Source: Microbacterium pseudoresistens (GTDB taxonomy: Bacteria; Actinomycetota; Actinomycetes; Actinomycetales; Microbacteriaceae). Taken from it: a DNA stretch of 64,000 nt. Made by a program: the position numbers and the translations under genes. Shown piece by piece: positions 26,026 through 35,291 of the stretch (within the stretch, counting starts at the first letter, position 1; the number at the start of each line of letters is the position of its first letter). The DNA lies in the NCBI RefSeq assembly GCF_013409745.1, contig NZ_JACCBH010000001.1, forward strand, positions 2,356,001 through 2,420,000. The letters are read 5' to 3'. Below the pieces are notes generated by a model that worked only from the letters and a program-made list of their open reading frames with translations, was not told where the DNA came from and ran no database searches.

Positions 26026-27885
26026 GTGCGTTTTGTATGGGCCGTTCTGGCCTTCGTGCTGGCGGCGGTCCTGGTCGGGGCCGGTATCGCGCAGCGGACC
26101 ATCTTCCTCGGCCCGAAGAACGTGAAGACCGAGGTGTCGGTCGACGAACCGCAGCGGTACACGCTGATCGACAGCGCCGTGCTGCGCTCGCACACCGGTG
26201 AGCAGACCCTCGTGGTGCACGGCGACGGCACGCTGTTCGCCGCGCAGGCGCGTACGGCTGATCTCGAGAGCTGGCTTGCGGACGTGCCCTACAACCGCGT
26301 GTCACTGGACGACACCGGTGCCGTTGTCACCGAGGCCGTCGAGCCGCCGAAGGAAGTGACCGAGCCCGTCGAGGGCGACCAGACCGGCGATCCCGCGGCC
26401 GCCGATGCTGGCGCGCCTGAAGACGGCGGGCGCAATCCCGCCGGATCCGATCTGTGGCTCGATGAGATGAGCGACGAGACGGCGCTGATCGATCGCATGC
26501 AGGTGCCCGAGGGCGTGAGCGTGCTGATCGCATCCGACGGCGTCGCCGACGCGCCGAGCGACGTCGTCGTGTCGTGGCCGTTGCCGACGGCGACGCCGTG
26601 GGCCGGCCCGCTCATGGTCGCAGGCGGCGTGTTCCTGCTGGCCGGGCTCGTGCTGTACGTGCTCGCGGTGCGCCACTCCCGACGCGGCCGCGGCCCTCGC
26701 CGCAAGAGCCCGCCGCCTCTGCCCACCGAGCCGATCGAGGTCGCCCGGCGCACGGGGGCGATCGAGGTCGGATCCGAGACGACGGCTCCCGAGGGGCCGC
26801 GCCGCGCGGAGTCCCGGGCGCACCGTCGCCCGTGGCGCGCCTTGATGGTCATCCCCGCGGTCGGCGTGTCGGCGGCGTTGCTGTCGGGCTGCTCTCCGGA
26901 TGCCTGGCCGCAGGCCGAGCCGACGGCGACGCCGACGCCCACCGCGACGGCCACGCCCGATCCCACGCAGCAGATGCCCGCCGTCACTGGCGCGCAGGCA
27001 TCCCGGATCCTGCAGAATCTCTCGAAGACGCTGGCGACAGCGGATGAGACGCTCGACGGCGAACTCGCCGGCACGCGGCTCACGGGTGCGGCGCTGGCCG
27101 AGCGCACCACGGCGTACGCGGCCCGTGCCGCGGTGGCCGATTACGGTCTGCCCGCGACCATCCCCGCCGACGACATCCGCATCCTCGTGCCGCAGGCGTA
27201 CGACGACTGGCCCCGCACGACCCTCATGCTCGTTGAGCACGGGACAGACCAGACCGTGGCGCCGCTCATCCTGACCATGACGCAGGACGACCCGTGGTCG
27301 AACTACAAGGTCTCCTACGTCGCCGAGATGCAGGCCTCCGCCGAGTTGCCTGATATGGCGCCGGAGTGGCTCGGGGCAAAGCTCACGCCGCCGGACTCTC
27401 CCTTCCTCGAGATCGCGCCGGACGCGATCGGCGAGGCATTCGCCGATGTCATCGACGCCGGTGATCAGAGCGCATCGTCCGGGCTGTTCGATCAGCGCGC
27501 GCAGGACTTCGCGCAGTCGGTCGTCGACAGCAGGGCGGCGCTCGTGCAGAAGCTCGCCGATGCCGGGGCGAGCGAGACCTCGGCCTACAGCTTCGACGCG
27601 ATCCCCGGCGGCGACGCGCCCGTGGCGATCTCATCGATCGACAGCGGCTCGATCGTCGCTGTCACCATCAAGGATGCGCAGACGATCGCCCCGACCCAGG
27701 AGGGCGTGGACATCCGTCCCAACGCCGTCGCGAAGGCGCTGACGGGAACGGAATCGTCGACCACGGGCTACGTGACGACGTACAGCATGCAGCTGTTCTT
27801 CTCGGTGCCGGCCCAGGGGGCGACCGAGCCCATCGCCCTGCTCGCCGCATCTCAGCATCTGCTCTCCGTGGAGGCCATCCCATGA
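26026..27885 (+). CDS. Large membrane protein with internal lipobox, unknown function
   Basis: The 619-residue protein begins with a membrane segment (VWAVLAFVLAAVLVGAGIA), then about 170 hydrophilic residues, a second segment near residues 193-215 (GPLMVAGGVFLLAGLVLYVL), a very basic linker, and a third hydrophobic segment ending in ALLSGC with Cys289, which reads like a lipoprotein lipobox. A Thr/Pro-rich stretch and a ~300-residue Ala/Asp-rich domain follow, probably outside the cell. It resembles a membrane protein joined to a lipoprotein, but the frame is open throughout. A TAGTCT -10 at 25964-25969 and GGAGGAG precede the GTG start. Its stop overlaps the next gene. No enzyme motif is visible. 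Confidence 0.8.
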   Translation: MRFVWAVLAFVLAAVLVGAGIAQRTIFLGPKNVKTEVSVDEPQRYTLIDSAVLRSHTGEQTLVVHGDGTLFAAQARTADLESWLADVPYNRVSLDDTGAVVTEAVEPPKEVTEPVEGDQTGDPAAADAGAPEDGGRNPAGSDLWLDEMSDETALIDRMQVPEGVSVLIASDGVADAPSDVVVSWPLPTATPWAGPLMVAGGVFLLAGLVLYVLAVRHSRRGRGPRRKSPPPLPTEPIEVARRTGAIEVGSETTAPEGPRRAESRAHRRPWRALMVIPAVGVSAALLSGCSPDAWPQAEPTATPTPTATATPDPTQQMPAVTGAQASRILQNLSKTLATADETLDGELAGTRLTGAALAERTTAYAARAAVADYGLPATIPADDIRILVPQAYDDWPRTTLMLVEHGTDQTVAPLILTMTQDDPWSNYKVSYVAEMQASAELPDMAPEWLGAKLTPPDSPFLEIAPDAIGEAFADVIDAGDQSASSGLFDQRAQDFAQSVVDSRAALVQKLADAGASETSAYSFDAIPGGDAPVAISSIDSGSIVAVTIKDAQTIAPTQEGVDIRPNAVAKALTGTESSTTGYVTTYSMQLFFSVPAQGATEPIALLAASQHLLSVEAIP

Positions 27886-28835
27886 CCGATATCAGTCCCG
27901 CCGCACTCCGCGGCGCCGTCGACCTGTCATCTCTGCGCAATCGCCCCGCCGCGCCCGCCGCCGGAGCGGCCGCGCCCGCCGGTGAGCCCGGCGCGGGCAG
28001 CGGCGGCGGTCTCGTGTTCGACGTCACCGATGCGACCTTCGGTCAGGTGATGGAGCTCTCGCGCACGGTTCCGGTCGTCATCGACCTGTGGGCCGAATGG
28101 TGCGGTCCGTGCAAGCAGCTGAGCCCGATCCTGGAGAAGGTCGTCACAGGGCTCGGCGGGCGGCTCGTGCTCGCCAAGGTTGACGTCGATGCCAATCCGC
28201 AGCTCGCGCAGAGCTTCCGTGCGCAGTCGATCCCGCTTGTGGTGGCCCTCGTGGCAGGTCAGCCCGTGCCCTTGTTCACGGGCGCCGTTCCCGAGGAGCA
28301 GGTTCGTCAGGTCTTCGGCCAGCTGCTCGAGCTGGCCGCGCAGCACGGCGTCACCGGAACCGTGCCGACAGGTGCGCAGGAAGACGACGCCGATCCCGCC
28401 GCCGAGCCCGAGGAGCCGTCGCTTCCGCCGCTGCATCAGGCTGCCTACGACGCGATCGAGCGGGGCGATTACACCGCGGCGATCGAGGCGTACGAGAAGG
28501 CGCTCGCAGAGAACCCCCGCGACGACGAGGCCCGGGCCGGGCTCGGGCAGGTGCGGCTGCTGCACCGCACCCAGGGCCTCGATCTCAACGAGGCGCGTGC
28601 GGCGGCCGCCGCAGCACCGACGGACGTCGACGCGCAGTTCGCCGTGGCAGATCTCGACATCGCCGGCGGTCACGTCGACGACGCGTTCACGAGGCTGCTC
28701 GACTTGTTCGCCGCCGTGGACGGCGAGGCGCGCACGGGCGTGCGCGATCGTCTCGTTGAGCTGTTCGGACTCGTCGGCGACGCAGATCCGCGAGTGGTTT
28801 CCGCACGCCGTCGCCTGGCGACGTTGCTGTTCTGA
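27882..28835 (+). CDS. Thioredoxin-TPR protein, CnoX/YbbN-like
   Basis: The 317-residue protein has a thioredoxin domain at about residues 50-155 with the active site WAEWCGPCKQLSPILE (Cys74 and Cys77), a cis-Pro region (AQSIPLVVALVAGQPV), and a TPR-like C-terminal half (YDAIERGDYTAAIEAYEKAL, RAGLGQVRLLHRT). E. coli CnoX is a redox chaperone with this architecture. No signal peptide is seen, so it acts in the cytoplasm. It overlaps the upstream membrane-protein gene by 4 bases (ATGA), so the two are translationally coupled; what joins them functionally is unknown. Confidence 0.9.
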   Translation: MTDISPAALRGAVDLSSLRNRPAAPAAGAAAPAGEPGAGSGGGLVFDVTDATFGQVMELSRTVPVVIDLWAEWCGPCKQLSPILEKVVTGLGGRLVLAKVDVDANPQLAQSFRAQSIPLVVALVAGQPVPLFTGAVPEEQVRQVFGQLLELAAQHGVTGTVPTGAQEDDADPAAEPEEPSLPPLHQAAYDAIERGDYTAAIEAYEKALAENPRDDEARAGLGQVRLLHRTQGLDLNEARAAAAAAPTDVDAQFAVADLDIAGGHVDDAFTRLLDLFAAVDGEARTGVRDRLVELFGLVGDADPRVVSARRRLATLLF

Positions 28836-28849
28836 CGCGAGCGCCGGCG

Positions 28850-31039
28850 TCAGGCGTGCGAGGGTGTCGGCATGTGCGGATCGCGCGCGTGCCGCAGCCA
28901 GAGCGTCGACAGCGCGGGCACGGTGAGCGTCGCGCGCGGGGGAGCGCCCTCGTTCTCCGTGGCGTAGACGAGGCCCAGGTTGCCGGCGCCGTGCCCGCCG
29001 AACTCAGCCGCATCGGTGTTCAGCACCTCGTTCCATGCTCCCGCACGCGGCAGGTCGAGGATGAGCCCGGTGCGCGTGGTGCCGGAGAAGTTGCTCACGA
29101 CCGCGATGTGCCCGCTGTGCGCGTCTCGGCGCACGAAGGCGACGACGTTGGGATCCCAGTCCGGCGCGCCGATGCGGGTGAACGAGGTGCCGTCGTCGTC
29201 GCGTTCCCACAGCGGCGCCTGACCGCGGTACACCCGGTTCATGGCGCCGACGAACCCCTGCAGCTGGGCGTGCGAGGGCTGATCCAGCAGCCACCAGTCC
29301 AGACCGCGTGACTCGGACCACTCGGCGATCTGACCGAACTCCTGGCCCATGAACAGGAGGTTCTTACCCGGATGCCCCCACATGTAGGCGAGGTAGCCGC
29401 GTACGTTGGCGAGCTTGGCGGCGTGATCGCCGGGCATCTTCGACAGCAGGCTGCCCTTGCCGTGCACGACCTCGTCATGACTGATCGGCAGCACGTAGTT
29501 CTCGCCGAACGAGTACACGAAAGAGAACGTCATCTCGCCCTGATGGTGCGAGCGGTGGATGGGATCGCGCTGCATGTACACGAGCGAGTCGTTCATCCAG
29601 CCCATGTTCCACTTGAAGCCGAAGCCGAGACCGGCCCGATCGGTGGGCGCCGTGACCCCGGGGAAGCTCGTGGACTCCTCGGCGAACATGAGTACGCCCG
29701 GATGCGCACGATAGGCAGTGGCGTTGACCTCCTGCAGGAAGCGGATGGCCTCGAGGTTCTCCCTCCCGCCGTGGACGTTGGGCTCCCACTCGCCGTCGCC
29801 GCGAGAGTAGTCGAGGTAGAGCATCGAGGCGACAGCGTCGACGCGCAGGCCGTCGGCGTGGAACTCCTCGAGCCAGTACAGCGCGTTGGCGACGAGGAAG
29901 TTGCGCACCTCGTTGCGGCCGTAGTCGAAGATGTACGTGCCCCAGTCGCGGTGCTCGCCGCGCCGAGGATCGGGGTGCTCGTACAGCGGACGGCCGTCGA
30001 ATCGGGCCAGGGCGAACGCGTCTTTGGGGAAGTGCCCCGGCACCCAGTCGAGGATCACGCCGATGCCGGCCTGGTGCAGCCGGTCGATGAGGTAGCGCAG
30101 GTCGTCGGGCGAGCCGAAGCGATGCGTCGGCGCGTAGTATCCGGTGACCTGGTAGCCCCAGGAGCCGCCGAACGGATGCTCGGCGACAGGCATGAACTCC
30201 ACGTGCGTGAAGCCGGTCTGCGCGATGTGCCCGATGAGCTCGTCGGCGAGCTCGCGGTACCCCAGCCCCGGGCGCCACGAGCCGAGATGCACCTCGTAAA
30301 CCGATAGCGGCTGGGCGACGGCGTGCGTGGCTGCGCGCCGGGTCATCCAGGCCCCGTCGTTCCACGTGTGGGCTGAGCTGGTCACGATCGACGCGGTGGC
30401 CGGAGGCACCTCGGCGAGGCGCGCCATCGGGTCGGCCTTCAGGATCCAGTCGCCGGAGGGGGTGAGGATCTCGTACTTGTACCGGGTGCCGGTGTCGACC
30501 TCGGGGATGAACAGCTCCCACACCCCGCTCGCGCCCATCGACCGCATGGCGTGCAGCCTGCCGTCCCACCCGTTGTGGTCGCCCACGACCCGTACGGCCC
30601 GTGCATTCGGCGCCCACACGGCGAAGGCGGTGCCTGGGTCGCCCTCGAACAGCCGGTGCTGGGAGCCGAGCACCTCCCACAGCCGTTCGTGGCGGCCCTC
30701 GGCGATCAGGTGCAGATCGAGCTCGCCGAGCGTGGGGGAGTGGCGGTACGGGTCGGCCGCGGTCCAGTTCGGCGCATCCGCATACGTCGCGGCGATGCGG
30801 TACGGACCCATCTCGTGGCGCACCGTGCCTTCCCAGACGCCCGAGGCGACGTGCATGAGCGGCACCTCTCCGCCGTCGGTGAGCAGCGCCGTGACGGTCT
30901 CGGCGAGCGGGCGCAGCGCGCGCACCACCGTGACGGGGTGGCCGGTGTCGTCGACAGAGGGATGCGCGCCGAGGATGCTGTGCGGATCGTGATGCTCCCC
31001 GGCGGCGACGGCGTCGAGCACGGCGGTTTCGGTGATCAT
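28850..31039 (-). CDS. glgB: 1,4-alpha-glucan branching enzyme
   Basis: The 729-residue GH13 enzyme introduces alpha-1,6 branches into glycogen-like glucan. An N-terminal CBM48 region (about 110-210) precedes the barrel, with FMPVAEHPFGGSWGYQVTGY, the nucleophile Asp in GLRVDAVASMLYLDYSRGD, the acid Glu in LMFAEESTSFPG and the transition-state Asp in PISHDEVVHGKGS. Length is normal for actinobacterial GlgB. The ATG at 31039 overlaps the glgE stop by 4 bases, so translation is coupled. GlgE and GlgB act together, since GlgE chains are branched by GlgB. Confidence 0.96.
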   Translation of the reverse strand: MITETAVLDAVAAGEHHDPHSILGAHPSVDDTGHPVTVVRALRPLAETVTALLTDGGEVPLMHVASGVWEGTVRHEMGPYRIAATYADAPNWTAADPYRHSPTLGELDLHLIAEGRHERLWEVLGSQHRLFEGDPGTAFAVWAPNARAVRVVGDHNGWDGRLHAMRSMGASGVWELFIPEVDTGTRYKYEILTPSGDWILKADPMARLAEVPPATASIVTSSAHTWNDGAWMTRRAATHAVAQPLSVYEVHLGSWRPGLGYRELADELIGHIAQTGFTHVEFMPVAEHPFGGSWGYQVTGYYAPTHRFGSPDDLRYLIDRLHQAGIGVILDWVPGHFPKDAFALARFDGRPLYEHPDPRRGEHRDWGTYIFDYGRNEVRNFLVANALYWLEEFHADGLRVDAVASMLYLDYSRGDGEWEPNVHGGRENLEAIRFLQEVNATAYRAHPGVLMFAEESTSFPGVTAPTDRAGLGFGFKWNMGWMNDSLVYMQRDPIHRSHHQGEMTFSFVYSFGENYVLPISHDEVVHGKGSLLSKMPGDHAAKLANVRGYLAYMWGHPGKNLLFMGQEFGQIAEWSESRGLDWWLLDQPSHAQLQGFVGAMNRVYRGQAPLWERDDDGTSFTRIGAPDWDPNVVAFVRRDAHSGHIAVVSNFSGTTRTGLILDLPRAGAWNEVLNTDAAEFGGHGAGNLGLVYATENEGAPPRATLTVPALSTLWLRHARDPHMPTPSHA

Positions 31040-33114
31040 GATCGCTCCTTGACTTGCAGGATGTGGATCGGCTCGGTGAACGCGTCCAGGCGCACGTAGG
31101 CGTGATCCGTCCATCGCCATGCCGCGCCGGTGATGAGATCCTCCACCTCGAAGGCGTCGCCGGGCTCGACGCCCCACACCCGGGTGTCGAGGTGCACCGT
31201 GGTCTCGCGCACCGAGTGCGGATCGACGTTCACGACGACGATGATCGTGTCGTCGCGGCCCGTGCCGGTGAAGGCGGCGTCGAGGTGCTTGGAGTACACC
31301 AGCACCGCCTCGTCGTCGCTCCAGTGCACGCGGAGGTTGCGCAACTGGCGCAGCGCCGGATGCGCCCGCCGGATCTCGTTGAGCCGGCGCAGGAACGGCG
31401 CGAGCGAGTCGCCGGCGGCCTCCGCCGCATCCCAGTCGCGCAGCTTGTACTCGTACTTCTCGTTGTCGATGTTCTCTTCGGAGCCCGGCCGCGCGACGTT
31501 CTCGAAGAGCTCGAAGCCGGCATAGACGCCGTACGTCGGTGCGGCGGTCGCGGCGATCGCGGCGCGGATGCGGTACGCGGCGCGCCCGCCGAACTGCAGA
31601 TACTCGGTGAGGATGTCGGGAGTATTGACGAAGAGATTGGGGCGCAGGAAGTCGGCGGTGTCCTCGGCGAGCGCCGTGAGGAACTCCTCGAGCTCGGCCT
31701 TCGTGTTGCGCCAAGTGAAGTACGTGTAGCTCTGCTGGAACCCGGCGGCGGCCAGGCCGCGGAGCGGAGCGGGACGGGTGAAGGCCTCTGCGAGGAAGAC
31801 GATGTCGGGATGCGCGGCGTTCACCGTGCGGATCAGCCACTCCCAGAACCGCAGCGGCTTGGTGTGCGGGTTGTCGACGCGGAAGATCCGCACGCCCTGG
31901 GTGATCCAGTGCTCCACGACCCGCAGCACTTCGGCGTACAGCCCGTTCGCGTCGTCGTCGAAGTTCAGCGGGTAGATGTCCTGGTACTTCTTCGGCGGGT
32001 TCTCGGCGTAGGCGATCGTGCCGTCGGGCAGGCGGGTGAACCACTCCGGATGCGCCGTGACCCACGGATGGTCGGGGGATGCCTGGAGGGCGAGGTCGAG
32101 CGCGACCTCGAGCCCCGCCTCGTTCGCCTTCTTCACGAAGCGGCGGAAAGCCGCGAGAGTGCCGAGATCGGGGTGCACGGCGTCGTGGCCGCCCTCTGCG
32201 GCGCCCACGGCCCATGGCGAGCCGGGGTCGGCGGGACCGGCGACGAGGGTGTTGTTCGGGCCTTTGCGGTGCGTGCGGCCGATGGGGTGGATCGGCGGCA
32301 GGTACAGCACGTCGAATCCCATGCCCGCGACGCCGGCGAGACGGGCCTCGGCGGTGCGGAACGTGCCGCTCACGATGGTGCCGTCGGCGCGCTTCTTCGC
32401 ACCCTCGGAGCGGGGGAAGAATTCGTACCAGGCGCCGACGCCGGCCCGTTCGCGTTCCACGAGGATGCTCTGCCACGCGGTTGCGGAGTGCAGACTCGCC
32501 AGGGGACGCTCGGCGAACACGGGGGCGAGCTCGTCCGTTTCGGCGAGGATCGCGTCTGCGGCGACGTCGTCGGCGGAGAGGGTGGCGGATGCCGCGGCCA
32601 GTCGTCGTCGCTGTGCCGCCGGGCGATCCTTCTCGGCTGCTGCACGAGCCATGAGCTCGGCGCCGAGCATCCGCACGAGGTCGGTATCGATACCCGCGGC
32701 GAGCTTAACCTCCGCGACGTGCGCCCAGGTGGCGAAGTCGTCGGCGAAGGCCTCGAACCGGTATTCCCAGCGGCCCTGCGCATCCAGGGCGATGGGCGTC
32801 TGCCAGCGGTCGGTGCCGTCGTCCATCGGATCGAGGCGATGCAGGCTCTCCACGCCATCGGGATCCCGCAGTCTCAGCCGCACGCCGATCGAGTCATGCC
32901 CCTCGCGGAATGCGACGACCCGGAACGGCACCACCTCGCCCGCGAACGCCGACGGCGCGAACCCTCCGGGGGCGGCGGGGCGCGGGTCGGACAGTGGGAT
33001 GCGGGCGGTGAGACCGGCCGGATCCGGGGTGTTCGGCGTCTTCGGCCACCGGCGCAGCGGAACCTGCGAGATGCCGCGCAGGTTCGCGGGACGACGGGTG
33101 CTGCGTGAGGCCAT
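31036..33114 (-). CDS. glgE: Alpha-1,4-glucan:maltose-1-phosphate maltosyltransferase
   Basis: The 692-residue GH13_3 enzyme extends alpha-1,4-glucan using maltose 1-phosphate. It has the N-terminal beta-sandwich, the diagnostic LYLPPIHPIGRTHRKGPNN, the catalytic Asp in GVRIFRVDNPHTKPLRFWEW and Glu in VFLAEAFTRP. GlgE makes glucan in many actinobacteria from trehalose via TreS-Pep2 or from GlgM; none of those partners is in this window. TACATT at 33121-33126 on the minus strand ends 6 bases before the ATG, suggesting a leaderless mRNA for glgE-glgB. Confidence 0.95.
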   Translation of the reverse strand: MASRSTRRPANLRGISQVPLRRWPKTPNTPDPAGLTARIPLSDPRPAAPGGFAPSAFAGEVVPFRVVAFREGHDSIGVRLRLRDPDGVESLHRLDPMDDGTDRWQTPIALDAQGRWEYRFEAFADDFATWAHVAEVKLAAGIDTDLVRMLGAELMARAAAEKDRPAAQRRRLAAASATLSADDVAADAILAETDELAPVFAERPLASLHSATAWQSILVERERAGVGAWYEFFPRSEGAKKRADGTIVSGTFRTAEARLAGVAGMGFDVLYLPPIHPIGRTHRKGPNNTLVAGPADPGSPWAVGAAEGGHDAVHPDLGTLAAFRRFVKKANEAGLEVALDLALQASPDHPWVTAHPEWFTRLPDGTIAYAENPPKKYQDIYPLNFDDDANGLYAEVLRVVEHWITQGVRIFRVDNPHTKPLRFWEWLIRTVNAAHPDIVFLAEAFTRPAPLRGLAAAGFQQSYTYFTWRNTKAELEEFLTALAEDTADFLRPNLFVNTPDILTEYLQFGGRAAYRIRAAIAATAAPTYGVYAGFELFENVARPGSEENIDNEKYEYKLRDWDAAEAAGDSLAPFLRRLNEIRRAHPALRQLRNLRVHWSDDEAVLVYSKHLDAAFTGTGRDDTIIVVVNVDPHSVRETTVHLDTRVWGVEPGDAFEVEDLITGAAWRWTDHAYVRLDAFTEPIHILQVKERS

Positions 33115-33134
33115 GCCCTGAATGTACCGCGCGC

Positions 33135-35204
33135 CTACACGACTCGAAACAGGTGCATCGACGTACCGGGAATGGGCAGCACGTCGCCGGGCGCGAAAGC
33201 GCGTTCCTCGGACGACGGGGCCTCGTCGACGCTCGACCACAGGGCGATGAAACGCGTCGCGCCTTCGATGGCCGTCGGCAGGGTCACGTCGATCGGCGAC
33301 TCCGTGCCGTGCACGATGAGCAGGATGCGGTTGGGCACCTCTCCGGCGGTCGTGGCGGCGACGTACTGCAGGGTGCGGTGGCCCGGATCGGTCCACTGCT
33401 GCTGCTCCATCGTCTCGCCGTGCTGGTCGTACCAGTCCATGTCGCTGGCCCGCGGCGTCTGCTCGCCCTGCACGGCGTACCGGCTGGGACGCAGCGCCGG
33501 GTTCTCGCCGCGCAGCCGGATGAGCGCGGCGACGTGCGCGCGCAGGTCGCGCTGCCAATCCTCCAGTTCCCAGTCCAGCCAGGTGAGCGCGGAGTCCTGC
33601 GCATACGCGTTGTTGTTGCCGCGCTGCGTGCGCCCGGTCTCATCACCCGCGGTGAGCATCGGCACTCCGGCGGAGAGCAGCAGGGTGCCGAGCAGGTTGC
33701 GCATCGCCTTGCGCCGCGCGGCGAGGATGCCCGGGTCATCGGTGGGCCCCTCCACCCCGTGGTTGAACGAGCGGTTCATGTCGGCGCCGTCGCGGTTCTG
33801 CTCGCCGTTGGCCTCGTTGTGCTTGACGTCGTAGGAGACGAGGTCGTGCAGGGTGAACCCGTCGTGCGCGGTGACGAAGTTGATGCTGGCGAGCGGGCCG
33901 CGCTCATCGCTGTACGTGTTCGACGAGCCGGCCAGCCGGGTGGCGAAACCGCCGATGCCGACCGGGGCCGAGGCCCGCCGGGCGTAGTCGATGTCGCTGA
34001 GCCAGAAGTTGCGCACCCGGTCGCGGTAGCGGTCGTTCCACTCGTGCCAGCCGTCGGGGAAGTTGCCGGTCTGCCAGCCGCCCATCCCGACGTCCCACGG
34101 CTCGGCGATGAGCTTGACGCCCCGCAGCGCCGGATCGTCGCGAATGGCGGTGAGCAGCGGATGCTCGCGCGAGAACTCGTGGTTCGCGTCGCGCCCGAGG
34201 GCAGCGGCCAGATCGAACCGGAATCCGTCGACGCGCATCTCGCCGGCCCAGTAGCGCAGCGAGTCGAGCACGAAGCGCGCCCCGGCATCCGTCGCGGTGT
34301 TCAGCGTGTTGCCGCATCCGGTGGTGTCGATGTACGCGCCATCGGGCTGCTGGCGGTAGTAGCGGGCGTTGTCGATGCCGCGCAGGCTGGTGCGGGGCCC
34401 GCCGAGGCCCTCCTCGGAGGTGTGGTTGTAGACGACGTCGAGGATGACCTCGAGACCCGCCTCGTGCAGCAGCCGCACCATGCCCTTGAACTCGGCGAGC
34501 ACCGCCTCGGGGCCGGCCTGGCGCGCCTCCTCGGTCGCGTAGGCGGTGTGCGGCGTGAAGAAGTTCAATGTGTTGTAGCCCCAGTAGTTGGTGAGTCCGC
34601 GTTCGAGCAGGCGCGGCTCGGGCACGAAGGCGTGCACGGGGAGGAGCTCGACGGACGTGACCCCGAGGGAGTGCAGATGCTCGATCATCGCGGGGTGCGC
34701 CAGGCCGGCATAGGTACCGTGGAGGGCTGGAGGCATGTCGGGGTGGCGCTTGGTGAGGCCCTTGAGGTGGCCCTCGTAGATGACGGTGCGATCCAGCGGC
34801 GTGGCGGGCTTGCGCGAATCGCCCCAGTCGAAGCCGTCTTCGATGACGACCGAGCGCCACTCCTCGTAACCGACGCCCTGCGCGAGGCCGCGGGCATAGG
34901 GGTCGAGCAGCAGGGTCTCCTCGTTGAAGGTGTTGCCAGGGCCGTGCGGTCCACTCACCTGCAGCGCGTAGCGCGTGCCCGGCTGCAGGAGATCGGTCGT
35001 GACCTCCCACACGCCGCCGGGACGTCGTTCGAGAGATGCGCGATCGACCTCCCAGTCGAGGTCGGTGGCGTCGAACACGACGAGTTGCATCGCGCTGGCG
35101 TTCTGCGACCACACCCTCAGGGTGCCGACGCCGTCGTGCAGACGGACGCCGAGGTCGTCGAGCGCGGCCCCGCCTGGTGGGCAGAACGCAGACGAATCAG
35201 ACAT
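33135..35204 (-). CDS. glgX: Glycogen debranching enzyme GlgX
   Basis: The 689-residue GH13_11 enzyme hydrolyses alpha-1,6 links in limit glycogen. An N-terminal CBM48-like domain (about 15-125) is followed by barrel motifs VELLPVHAFVPE, ILDVVYNHTSEEG, the nucleophile Asp in MRVDGFRFDLAAALGRD, Glu in KLIAEPWDVGMGG and FVTAHDGFTLHDLVSY. Length is usual for GlgX/TreX. It ends 20 bases before the glgE start on the same strand. TAGGCT at 35212-35217 (minus strand) ends 7 bases before its ATG. Having breakdown (GlgX) upstream of synthesis (GlgE, GlgB) suggests coordinated glycogen turnover. Confidence 0.95.
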   Translation of the reverse strand: MSDSSAFCPPGGAALDDLGVRLHDGVGTLRVWSQNASAMQLVVFDATDLDWEVDRASLERRPGGVWEVTTDLLQPGTRYALQVSGPHGPGNTFNEETLLLDPYARGLAQGVGYEEWRSVVIEDGFDWGDSRKPATPLDRTVIYEGHLKGLTKRHPDMPPALHGTYAGLAHPAMIEHLHSLGVTSVELLPVHAFVPEPRLLERGLTNYWGYNTLNFFTPHTAYATEEARQAGPEAVLAEFKGMVRLLHEAGLEVILDVVYNHTSEEGLGGPRTSLRGIDNARYYRQQPDGAYIDTTGCGNTLNTATDAGARFVLDSLRYWAGEMRVDGFRFDLAAALGRDANHEFSREHPLLTAIRDDPALRGVKLIAEPWDVGMGGWQTGNFPDGWHEWNDRYRDRVRNFWLSDIDYARRASAPVGIGGFATRLAGSSNTYSDERGPLASINFVTAHDGFTLHDLVSYDVKHNEANGEQNRDGADMNRSFNHGVEGPTDDPGILAARRKAMRNLLGTLLLSAGVPMLTAGDETGRTQRGNNNAYAQDSALTWLDWELEDWQRDLRAHVAALIRLRGENPALRPSRYAVQGEQTPRASDMDWYDQHGETMEQQQWTDPGHRTLQYVAATTAGEVPNRILLIVHGTESPIDVTLPTAIEGATRFIALWSSVDEAPSSEERAFAPGDVLPIPGTSMHLFRVV

Positions 35205-35291
35205 GCCGTACAGCCTATGGGGCGCGGGTGGCGCCCGGTGATCAGGCGTTCTTCACGGGTGTCTCGGCCGCCGATGCGCGATCATGGGGGG

